A stretch of DNA of 64,000 nucleotides from assembly GCA_025462735.1 (NCBI GenBank), contig JAOAPC010000018.1, positions 179,182 to 243,181 of the forward strand, in the 5' to 3' direction. How positions within the stretch are numbered: position 1 is the stretch's first letter; every line of letters starts with the position of its first letter. The stretch comes from Acidobacteriaceae bacterium. Its GTDB lineage: Bacteria > Acidobacteriota > Terriglobia > Terriglobales > Acidobacteriaceae. Position numbers and translations under genes: made by a program. Below, piece after piece: positions 1-7,080 of this stretch. The notes below the pieces were generated by a model. The model saw nothing but the letters and a program-made list of their open reading frames with translations, did not search any database and was not told the DNA's origin.

Positions 1-260
1 ATTCCGTACAAGTACAGAGCGCGATGGCGCACGGTTCCCCAAACTCTCATTGGCTCTGTGGATCTGGGCGGAAGGAATTCGACCTGAATCTGAGAATCTA
101 CTGGCAGATTTGCGATCGTAAACAGCGACATGCCGACATCGCTGATATTGATACCAAGTGCTTCAATGCAGCCAGACTCAGTGAATACACGGACCGAGGT
201 ATTGAGCAGTTGGCGTTTCTGGCGGCGCCTGTCTTGATTGAAGTTGCGTCTGAGAAACAT
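1..260 (-). CDS. PilZ-domain protein, C-terminus cut by window edge
   Basis: The minus-strand frame starts at ATG 258-260 and stays open to base 1. The readable 86 residues begin MFLRRNFNQD and contain the two hallmarks of a PilZ domain: an Arg-rich N-terminal motif (DRRRQKR, fitting RxxxR) and NISDVGMSL (fitting [D/N]xSxxG) about 30 residues later. These are followed by a beta-strand-rich stretch (VEFLPP, VWGTVRHRALYLYG) typical of the PilZ barrel. PilZ domains commonly bind cyclic di-GMP, and single-domain versions act as effectors. ATG 260 is the only start codon before the in-frame stop at 306-308; no strong ribosome-binding site precedes it. The protein would end shortly past the window edge if it is a single-domain PilZ. 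Confidence 0.7.
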   Translation of the reverse strand, partial: MFLRRNFNQDRRRQKRQLLNTSVRVFTESGCIEALGINISDVGMSLFTIANLPVDSQIQVEFLPPRSTEPMRVWGTVRHRALYLYG

Positions 261-338
261 TGGCGGAGGGAACTGAAAACAGAGTAGCGCACGGCGGCCA
301 GCGGATTAAGATTACGAAGGTGTACCCGCATTTTGATC

Positions 339-417
339 GTGGAGGACGGGCGTCCTCGCCCGTGCCAGATAACGAGCATCTCTTGACCATGGAGGCACGG
401 GCGCCCTCGCCCGTGCT
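339..417. repeat. Two tandem copies of a short REP-like palindrome
   Basis: Copies lie at 339-366 and 391-417. Each has the pattern GTGGAGG, then a short palindrome ACGGGC / GCCCGT around a 6-base centre (GTCCTC or GCCCTC). A third, slightly diverged copy lies at 15507-15533. The hairpin-forming core and the intergenic position suggest a dispersed repetitive extragenic palindrome family. No transposase of the REP-associated type is visible in the window. Confidence 0.7.
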
Positions 418-449
418 AGCCGCAACGCCGCGCGAAGGGTTCTAGGTTT

Positions 450-505
450 CCTTCGTGTCCCTCGTGGTTATGGTTCGAAAAGCAATAACCACGAAGGACA
501 CAAAG
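450..505. repeat. Imperfect inverted repeat with CACGAAGGACAC motif
   Basis: The left arm 450-471 is nearly the reverse complement of 485-505, separated by about 13 bases. The arms carry the ACCACGAAGGACAC motif of a dispersed repeat style common in intergenic DNA of soil bacteria. Further diverged half-copies (CACGAAGG at about 510) follow. It lies between the divergently read PilZ start and the AIM24 stop. It is either a repeat element or a hairpin at the end of the AIM24 transcript; there is no clear T-run. Confidence 0.55.
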
Positions 506-556
506 TATCACGAAGGAGATCGGGCAATGGGGGACTGACACCACCTTCGTGTGGTT

Positions 557-1315
557 TCATTTCATACCGTCCAGAATAGAACCGACGATTCCTCCGACTA
601 CACCGCCTTCTACCGTCTGTCTCGAAGCTTCGCGCGGCAAGTATCGCTCGATGGCGTGAGCAAGCCTGGCAATGGGAAGTGTCTGCAGCCAGATTCTCCC
701 TGGCCCGGTGAGCGCGGCAAGAAAAATTCCGTCACCGCCGAAGATCATGTTCTTGATTCCTGGTACGGTCGTGATCTGAAACGAAACACTGGATTGAAAT
801 GCGCCCACGTGCCCAGGATGAACCCGCAAAGTTTCGCCCGGTTGCAGGTCGCGTACCACCAGTTCTCCTGAGAGTTCGAGCCAGGCCGTCCCTTGCCCGC
901 TGAGCCTTTGCAGCAGAAAACCATCGCCGCCGAAAATGCCAGCACCCAATGATTGTTGAAAGCCGACTGCAATCTGAATCTGCGGGGTGGCACATAGAAA
1001 GCCGTGACGGTGAATCATGAATTCATGTCCCGGCGAGACTTCTACCGGCACGATGTGCCCAGGCAGTTTTGTGGCGAAGGCCACTTCGCCGGCAGCACCA
1101 TAGGCGCGGTACTCGGTCATGAAAATCGATCCGCCGCCAGCCACTCGTTTCAGGACCCCGAACAAGCCTCCGCCTCCGGCAAACTGGGTGTGCGTGGTCA
1201 TCTGGATCGAACTGCCCATCCACGAGAGTTCTCCCGCCTCAGAGATGATGGATTCATTGGGTTCGAGAACAAACTCCAGCACGGGCATGGTGGTACCGGT
1301 GATGCGGCTCTGCAT
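557..1315 (-). CDS. AIM24/TIGR00266 family protein
   Basis: The protein has 252 residues and starts MQSRITGTTMPVLEF, the usual opening of the AIM24 (DUF124) family. Recognisable features are the early LEPNESIISEAGELSWM segment, a central Gly-rich turn (FAGGGGLFGVLKRVAGGGS), HIVPVEVSPGHEFMIHRHGFLC, and a C-terminal Gly-rich segment (EGGVVGGIVGSILDG). The fold is a beta-helix-like or trimeric beta-barrel related to tryptophan RNA-binding attenuation proteins. The bacterial role is unknown; the mitochondrial namesake affects inner-membrane organisation. There is no signal peptide. The gene stands alone, with about 230 bp of apparently empty DNA upstream before the next gene on the other strand. 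Confidence 0.85.
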   Translation of the reverse strand: MQSRITGTTMPVLEFVLEPNESIISEAGELSWMGSSIQMTTHTQFAGGGGLFGVLKRVAGGGSIFMTEYRAYGAAGEVAFATKLPGHIVPVEVSPGHEFMIHRHGFLCATPQIQIAVGFQQSLGAGIFGGDGFLLQRLSGQGTAWLELSGELVVRDLQPGETLRVHPGHVGAFQSSVSFQITTVPGIKNMIFGGDGIFLAALTGPGRIWLQTLPIARLAHAIERYLPREASRQTVEGGVVGGIVGSILDGMK

Positions 1316-1549
1316 AAAGGTCTCTACTGGTAATACGTGCGGATTGAGATCGCAGTTCGCTGTAGTCGGAAAAGTATAAATGCGCGGAGCGACGAACTCG
1401 CCCTACTGGTCGCGAGAGCATAGTGCTCGGGTGTTACTACTCGTGGCTCTCAATGAGTGCAATGGCGATTTTCACCAACTACCTCATAGCTTTCCTAGTA
1501 GCCGACCACTCTGACGTAGGGGGATGGACGAAGGCATTTCTGGTGACGT

Positions 1550-2344
1550 ATGGTTGGGCTAGTGGCTGATAAGGCTGACAAGGAGGTATCGGGACTGGAA
1601 CTTCTGCGTCAACCAGCGACGCTCGCCCTTACACGATATCTGAACGACTTTCATTCCGTGCTTGGATTTGAGGCGTACCTGTGGCGCACGATCGTGACTG
1701 CCGATTACAACCACGGCGACCCCACGAAGTTTCCGAAACCGGGTGACCCGCCCCCGGCGGAGAGCGCCGTCGCCCAGATGGACGTTCACTCGGCGGTTCT
1801 CGGAGAGATGCTCTTCTGCCGGGGCGTCAACAGCTTCCTGACGTACCTTGCGGACTTGATGACTTTGATCTATGAGAAATATCCGAAGAAGCTCTCTTCA
1901 AACAAACAGACGACGTACCGGTTCTGCATCGAGCACCATATCGCGGGCGATCTGATATCCGCTCTCGCGGAGAAGACTGTGATGGAACTGACGCATCAGA
2001 GCCTCGACGTTTTGGTGGAGTATTTCAAGAAAAACTTGGACCTTCTGCTGTTCACGAAGGATGCGGGTTTGGCGAACGCCAAGCTCTGTGTGGACATTCG
2101 AAATGTCATTACACACAATCGCGGCATCATAAATCGGTTCTTCATTCAACGCAACACGCGGTTCGCGGACGATCTCGGCAAGCGCGTGGTGCTCACCGAA
2201 GAGGAGAGACGGGAAATGCTCAGTACGCTAGGGTACTGCGCCCGGCAGCTCGATGTTCGAGCCATCAAGAAGTTTGGGCTGGAGACCATCGAGCCCGAGT
2301 TCAAGGAATCGGCAAACGTACCGTCATCGGATGGCGCTGCTTAG
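1550..2344 (+). CDS. Hypothetical protein with HEPN-like RxxxxH motif
   Basis: This 264-residue, mostly helical, soluble protein has no signal peptide. I do not recognise a named family with certainty. Residues 183-196 read IRNVITHNRGIINR. The R184-xxxx-H189 spacing followed by a small turn and hydrophobic helix is the signature of HEPN-superfamily domains (RiboL-PSP/MAE_28990-like groups), whose Arg and His form an RNase active site. Upstream helices are rich in hydrophobic and charged residues, as in HEPN four-helix bundles. It stands alone on the plus strand between minus-strand genes, with no adjacent nucleotidyltransferase partner. The start ATG 1550 has only a weak upstream purine stretch, so a nearby alternative start is possible. 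The motif is seen; the HEPN assignment is inference. Confidence 0.6.
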   Translation: MVGLVADKADKEVSGLELLRQPATLALTRYLNDFHSVLGFEAYLWRTIVTADYNHGDPTKFPKPGDPPPAESAVAQMDVHSAVLGEMLFCRGVNSFLTYLADLMTLIYEKYPKKLSSNKQTTYRFCIEHHIAGDLISALAEKTVMELTHQSLDVLVEYFKKNLDLLLFTKDAGLANAKLCVDIRNVITHNRGIINRFFIQRNTRFADDLGKRVVLTEEERREMLSTLGYCARQLDVRAIKKFGLETIEPEFKESANVPSSDGAA

Positions 2345-2532
2345 TCTTGGAAACGACACGGGATACATCTGCATCGCTAGAATGCTCAAAGGGCGGCGGG
2401 TACAGCAACTCCAAGAAACGCAGCAAGTTACTCCCGGCAACTGAGCGTATGTTCGCCTTTACCGACTGAATGACGGGCTAACCGGAAGTTAACTGTTAAA
2501 AACAGGCGATTCCACAGAACCTATTTCCGCGG

Positions 2533-2566
2533 ACAAAAATAAAGGGCCGGATTATATCCGGCCCTT
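2533..2566 (-). terminator. Rho-independent terminator of the M48 peptidase gene
   Basis: An 11-bp perfect stem (2542-2552 with 2556-2566) has a three-base loop. On the minus strand it is followed by a T-rich run (TTTATTTTTG), 20 bases after the M48 stop codon. Confidence 0.85.
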
Positions 2567-2585
2567 ACTCCGAACGCACGGAATA

Positions 2586-4331
2586 TTATTTCTGAGCAAC
2601 GTTTTGAGCGCTTGCAGCAGCGCCGTTTTCGGCAGTGCTTGCCAGCCTACTTAATCTCGGGAAAAATGGCGTAACTTGAAACGGCATTTTGTCGCGGACA
2701 TTTGTAATCGCCATCGGCGCTGCTTTGATCATCTCTACGCGATCTTCCCAGGGGTCGAGCTTAACTCTTCCACCTAAAGGCAGCGCGGTAATCTGATCGA
2801 GCTTGTCGTCATCAAGATTTGGCGCACTTTCCATCAGCGCGGACAAGCGAACGATTTGTCCTTTGTCTGCGAAATTGTTGCCTAAATGCGGAGTAAGCAG
2901 CGCCGCCAGCGCGGGAGCACGAACCTGAAGCTGCTTCAGGTACAGTCCAGCCGAAGTCAGCTTTTGTGCATACGGCGACTTCTTTAGCAGTTCGATCGCC
3001 TTAGCGTCTGCCGCCGTCTCCTCCTCTGGATTGTGACGGAACCCGAAGTTCTGGTAGGTCGATTCGTCGGTGAATAACATACGGTCATTGAATGCGAACT
3101 TGCTACCCAGGTTGTGCCCAAGCACAATGTGCGCGAGTTCGTGAGAAAGAATTGCGGCGAGACTGGCCTCGTCCGGCAAGGTGTCAATCAGGCCACGGCT
3201 GATCACAATGGTGTTGCCCACACTGAATGTTTCGAGTGGAGCAGTCAGCATGACACGCGCGCGGACTGGACGCGGCAAGTCGATATTGTTCGTGATCTCA
3301 ATGTTGGTAACGACAGTTTGCAGTACCTTATCCACGTCTCCTGGAGGGGCAAGCAAGCCGGCTTCCTGCAAGCGCTCCACTACGTTGTCTTCCGCCTGCT
3401 GTTGCCACTCGCGCTGCGCCTCTAGCGGCGAGGCATCCTGCGCCACCGCGCTTTCATCCTTTACTGCATCCACCTTCAGATCGGTGAGCTCATCCTCGCG
3501 GTTGTTCTTAACCAGGTCATAGCCCCAGATGCGCGACTGGGCCTTAAACGCCATCTTGTCATGCGAGCCGTAGCTGAAGTCGCCTTCTTCGCTGTAGATG
3601 TATGCCGGCAGCCAATGACCAGGCACCAGGTTCAATCGCCAGCTGTCCATGTGGAAGAACTCCGCGTTCTTCGGGCGCGGAACGTAAGTGCCATTCAGCC
3701 GGACGATGTTGTAATCCTGATCTTCAACCCAGATTCGGCCCTCAAACATTCCCTTGCCCGCGCCGCTTTTCGGCTTCACGTCAAACACCAGGCAACGCAC
3801 TTCGCCCAGGAACTCGCGGCGGATATATTTGAAGTCGTAGTGGCTGCGGTCAAAATTCTGCCGGTCAGCGAAGACCATCCAGGAGAAACCCATCGGCTGG
3901 TATTGAATTCGAAACAGCTTGGTCACTCCGCCCATTAACGACTTTTCAAAGCTCGCCTGCGAGGCAAGAAAATCACGACGCTCGATCGATTCGGCCATGT
4001 CAAGCCGGCCCAGGAAATAGTGATCTTCCTTAACCGTCGACCCCATCTTCGTATCGGGTGCAAGGTTCTGCAAATAGGTCTCAACGATCGGCTTCCGATC
4101 TGCCAGAAAACTGATTAGAGCGTGCTCCCGCTCGATGATCTGGTCCACAACCTGGTCCGCGCTGACCGGCGTTCTCGCCGCCGGTTGACCAATAGCTAGC
4201 CCCGGAGTGGTCGAAGAAACCGGCTGAGCCGAGGTCGGTTGTGCGGCTGGAGCCGGAGCGGAAGCGGGCGCCTGCTGAGCGGCTGCGCTAAGCGAAAGCA
4301 ATAATGAAGCTGTCAGAATCCAGCGCGTCAT
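2586..4331 (-). CDS. Secreted M48-family zinc metalloprotease
   Basis: The 581-residue protein has an N-terminal signal peptide (MTRWILTASLLLSLSAAAQQ) and then an Ala/Pro/Gln-rich linker to about residue 55. Residues about 60-290 form a domain resembling outer-membrane lipoprotein-sorting proteins (beta-rich, with FDVKPK and YNIVRLNGTYV segments). The C-terminal half is an M48 peptidase: zinc motif HELAH at 397-401, extended as HELAHIVLGH, with the third ligand Glu in EEETAADAKA near 437. This arrangement suggests a periplasmic or envelope-attached peptidase for membrane-protein or lipoprotein quality control. A TonB-family gene starts 37 bp upstream in the same direction and may share the transcript. 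A strong terminator follows. Confidence 0.85.
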   Translation of the reverse strand: MTRWILTASLLLSLSAAAQQAPASAPAPAAQPTSAQPVSSTTPGLAIGQPAARTPVSADQVVDQIIEREHALISFLADRKPIVETYLQNLAPDTKMGSTVKEDHYFLGRLDMAESIERRDFLASQASFEKSLMGGVTKLFRIQYQPMGFSWMVFADRQNFDRSHYDFKYIRREFLGEVRCLVFDVKPKSGAGKGMFEGRIWVEDQDYNIVRLNGTYVPRPKNAEFFHMDSWRLNLVPGHWLPAYIYSEEGDFSYGSHDKMAFKAQSRIWGYDLVKNNREDELTDLKVDAVKDESAVAQDASPLEAQREWQQQAEDNVVERLQEAGLLAPPGDVDKVLQTVVTNIEITNNIDLPRPVRARVMLTAPLETFSVGNTIVISRGLIDTLPDEASLAAILSHELAHIVLGHNLGSKFAFNDRMLFTDESTYQNFGFRHNPEEETAADAKAIELLKKSPYAQKLTSAGLYLKQLQVRAPALAALLTPHLGNNFADKGQIVRLSALMESAPNLDDDKLDQITALPLGGRVKLDPWEDRVEMIKAAPMAITNVRDKMPFQVTPFFPRLSRLASTAENGAAASAQNVAQK

Positions 4332-4367
4332 ATCTGCGACTCTCTTTCCAAAGAAGCTGATCGATAA

Positions 4368-5393
4368 TTACGAAGCGGTCTGAAACATCACGTGCACGAT
4401 GGACATTGAATCTACCGCCGAGCCATTGCGCTGTGCCGGCTTGAACCTGATTTTATTGGTGGCGCCTATCGCGGCTTCGTCTAGTCCGTGCCCGAGTCCC
4501 CGCACCACTCGGTTTACGTGCAACTCACCACTAGCTCCGAACATAACTTCGAGTAGCACTTCGCCCTCAATGTTCAGTTTTCGCGCCTCGTCCGTATATA
4601 CCGGCTTCGGCTTATACAGAATTTCGACTTGCGTGGTCAGCGCCGCCGTATCATCCAAGATGCGCGTCGGCGTATTGGCTGCGACCTGCTGGGCTGCGAA
4701 TCCTGCACTCTGGACTCCTTGCCCGTTCTTGCGTCCATCGCCTTGCCCCGGCTGTGCGATGCCACTACCGAATCCGGCACTTGCAATTGTGCCTTTGATT
4801 CCCCGCGTCCCACCAGTGCCATTGCCGGTTCCCGCGCCTTCGGGCATGTCAAACGCTCCGAGCTTCGCGGATATCAATCTCGCTTGACGTCCTTGTCCGG
4901 GCAGCCCGTTGGGATCTCCAAATCCGCCGGTCTGCACCTTCTGGATCGGAGCATTTACTGTAGGCGTCGCCGAGCTGCCGAATTGGCCAGTGTGGATTAC
5001 CTTGGCCGGCATTGCCGCGGACACAGGCTGTAGTTTGGGAGCATCGAAGTTCGCAGGCTGAATTTTAGGCGGCTCAAGCTTTGCGTCTTCCTTGCGTCGA
5101 GGCATGTCTTTAGGAACGATCAGCTTCGGCGCGTTCATCTTCACCGCGGGAAGCAGCTTCGTGACCTTCGGCTTAGGTTGTATTTCTATCTTCTCCGGAA
5201 CCAGATCCGGTCGCACGATGAGCTCGGTTGCGCTATATCTCGCCCACGTAGTCATGCGCTGCGGCCAAATCAGGCGGGCAAGCAACATCAGGAGAACCAG
5301 GACCACGCACATGGTGTAACTAAATAAAAATGTGCGCCAATCCCGTTTTTGCTCGGGCAACAGGCCAAGGGTGAGGGTCTCGTTCGAATACAT
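4368..5393 (-). CDS. TonB-family energy transducer-like protein
   Basis: The protein has 341 residues. A cytoplasmic N-terminus (about 18 residues) precedes one transmembrane segment (FLFSYTMCVVLVLLMLLARLI). A long Pro/Lys-rich then Gly/Gln-rich periplasmic linker follows, and residues about 255-341 are a TonB C-terminal domain (YKPKPVYTDEARKLNIEGEVLLEVMF...GLGHGLDEAAIGATNKIRFKPA). TonB proteins pass proton-motive force to outer-membrane receptors. Family members without ExbB/D nearby, as here, are often of unknown partner. It resembles the second TonB-family gene at 19422 in C-terminal domain but not in linker. The downstream M48 gene is in the same direction. Confidence 0.85.
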   Translation of the reverse strand: MYSNETLTLGLLPEQKRDWRTFLFSYTMCVVLVLLMLLARLIWPQRMTTWARYSATELIVRPDLVPEKIEIQPKPKVTKLLPAVKMNAPKLIVPKDMPRRKEDAKLEPPKIQPANFDAPKLQPVSAAMPAKVIHTGQFGSSATPTVNAPIQKVQTGGFGDPNGLPGQGRQARLISAKLGAFDMPEGAGTGNGTGGTRGIKGTIASAGFGSGIAQPGQGDGRKNGQGVQSAGFAAQQVAANTPTRILDDTAALTTQVEILYKPKPVYTDEARKLNIEGEVLLEVMFGASGELHVNRVVRGLGHGLDEAAIGATNKIRFKPAQRNGSAVDSMSIVHVMFQTAS

Positions 5394-5553
5394 TTTTAAC
5401 TCCAGGGGACACCCGGACCTAGGGAGAGACAGACCGGACGAATGCTTAGGTTAAGGGAGATTGACAGAGGGGTAAACGTCCCCCACGCTGTAGTACGAAG
5501 GTAACTAGACTGAAAGCGAGGGCGGAGGCTTTCCGAGGCTACACGGCGGCTGG

Positions 5554-6921
5554 TCATAACCTACGACGAAGGGCGAATCCGTAATAAACCGGGATCCCTG
5601 CCAGGATCACAAGGCTTCCCAAGGCTGAATATCGTAAGTTGCTCATGAAAGTGTAGTAGAGAAGAGCTGCCGAAGCCACAATAAAAAGCGCAGGTGCCAG
5701 AGGATATTCCCAAATGGGAGGCCGGCGCTCCGCGGGCGTTTTTCTCCGGAACACAAACAATGAGCCGCTTGCAGCCACATACGAGAGCCATTCGGCAAAA
5801 AGCGCTAACGTGAACAGCTGGCGGAAATTCCCTCCGATAAGCAGAAAACATACAGACAAAATTGCCTGGGCCGTAATCGCCACGTGCGGAGTCCGGAAGC
5901 GGGGGTGCACTTTTGCGAGATCCGAAAAGAAATTTCCGTCGCGGGCTAAAGCAAATGCCATCCTTGAGCCGCTCATGGCTACGCCATTCAGCGAGGTGGT
6001 GAGGGAAATGACCATTGCCGCAGAGACCACCACTGCGGCCGATGCGCCCAGGAACGAAGCCCGGACCGCATCCGACATCGGTGACGAGGATTGCGCGACC
6101 AGCAACGGCGGCAAGGCATATTGCACGGCGGCATTGACCAGCATGTAAAGCGCGCCGATTACGAGCAGGCCACCGATCAGCGCGAGCGGAATATTTCGTT
6201 CCGGATCGCGAACCTCTTCGGCGACCATGTTCAGATCGCTCCAGCCGTCGTAGGCCCATAACGCAGCCGCTAATGCCGCAAAAAAGCCAGCGATTCCCCC
6301 AGTCGCGTCGGGATATCGCTGCGCGAAGTGCGCCCAACTGCCATGTGCGCTGAAGGCCAGCACAGAGATCGCGACGATCAGCACTATCTTTAGTGCAGTG
6401 AACACAAGCTGAAAATTTCCCGCTCGCCGCACTCCGACGTAATTGACGAAGGAGACAAATATTACAAATCCCATGGCGACGAGCTGTCCCCAGGTCACGG
6501 GAATGTTTGCCACCCGGGCCGTCAGAAAAGACAGGGAAGGGAAGTTCGCGAGAATTCGAACAACGCCAGTCGAGATTGCCGCCAGCGATGTTGGCTTCAC
6601 AACAATGGTCCAGGTCCATCCGGTAAGAAACCCAGCGAGTGGACCATAGGCGTCGCGGATATAGACGTACTCGCCGCCAGCCTGGGGCTTCATGGCCCCG
6701 AGTTGAGCGTAAGTGACCGCTCCAAAAAAAGAAAAAATTCCGCCCACGATCCATGCCAGGTAGACGAGCCGCGCCGATCCTGTTGCCTGCATCATCTCGG
6801 TCGGCACCAGAAAAATTCCGCTGCCGATTACCACGCCGACAACAATCGAAGCCGCCTGGCTTGCACCCAAATCGCGGAGGAGGCCCATACGGCTGGAGGT
6901 CGCATTCGTCACTGCGGGCAT
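5554..6921 (-). CDS. APC-family amino acid permease
   Basis: The protein has 455 residues, with about 12 predicted hydrophobic segments and no signal peptide. The N-terminal part reads SIVVGVVIGSGIFLVPTEMM, the GSGIF motif of helix 1 in APC-superfamily transporters (LAT/SteT-like). PQAGGEYVYIRDAYGPLAGFLTGWT matches the conserved helix 2-3 loop, and DGWSDLNMVAEEVRDPERNIPLAL matches the helix 6 region. It should sit in the inner membrane and exchange or symport amino acids; the substrate cannot be told from sequence. The gene stands alone and is divergent from the acyl-activating fusion gene, with a repeat element between them. Confidence 0.85.
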   Translation of the reverse strand: MPAVTNATSSRMGLLRDLGASQAASIVVGVVIGSGIFLVPTEMMQATGSARLVYLAWIVGGIFSFFGAVTYAQLGAMKPQAGGEYVYIRDAYGPLAGFLTGWTWTIVVKPTSLAAISTGVVRILANFPSLSFLTARVANIPVTWGQLVAMGFVIFVSFVNYVGVRRAGNFQLVFTALKIVLIVAISVLAFSAHGSWAHFAQRYPDATGGIAGFFAALAAALWAYDGWSDLNMVAEEVRDPERNIPLALIGGLLVIGALYMLVNAAVQYALPPLLVAQSSSPMSDAVRASFLGASAAVVVSAAMVISLTTSLNGVAMSGSRMAFALARDGNFFSDLAKVHPRFRTPHVAITAQAILSVCFLLIGGNFRQLFTLALFAEWLSYVAASGSLFVFRRKTPAERRPPIWEYPLAPALFIVASAALLYYTFMSNLRYSALGSLVILAGIPVYYGFALRRRL

Positions 6922-6960
6922 GTGCTGGGAGTATAACGTGTCGAAAATACTAGGTACGTT

Positions 6961-7068
6961 AACAACAGAGGGCGCAGAGTTCCACAGAGGGAAAACACGG
7001 AGGCTTTTAATAGGCGAGGTAGTGCTCTGTAGCGTTCCTCTGTGCGCCTCTGCGTCCTCTGTGGTTTA
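6961..7068. repeat. Inverted repeat of CACAGAGG-type dispersed element
   Basis: The left arm (6963-6990) and right arm (7037-7068) are near reverse complements. Each is built of spaced CACAGAGG/GCAGAGG units. This style of short tandem-motif repeat is common between genes in soil bacteria. The right arm ends 12 bases before the start of the downstream gene and creates a spurious in-frame upstream ATG at 7042. Confidence 0.6.
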
Positions 7069-7080
7069 AGCTTCTCTCAC

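Noticed and set aside
24..287. Plus-strand open frame opposite the PilZ gene
   Set aside because: It is antisense to the PilZ domain reading, lacks a family match and shows no clear ribosome-binding site.
7042..7080. Upstream in-frame ATG of the acyl fusion gene
   Set aside because: It lies inside the CACAGAGG repeat and adds a non-conserved tail. The start at 7081 begins the domain properly.
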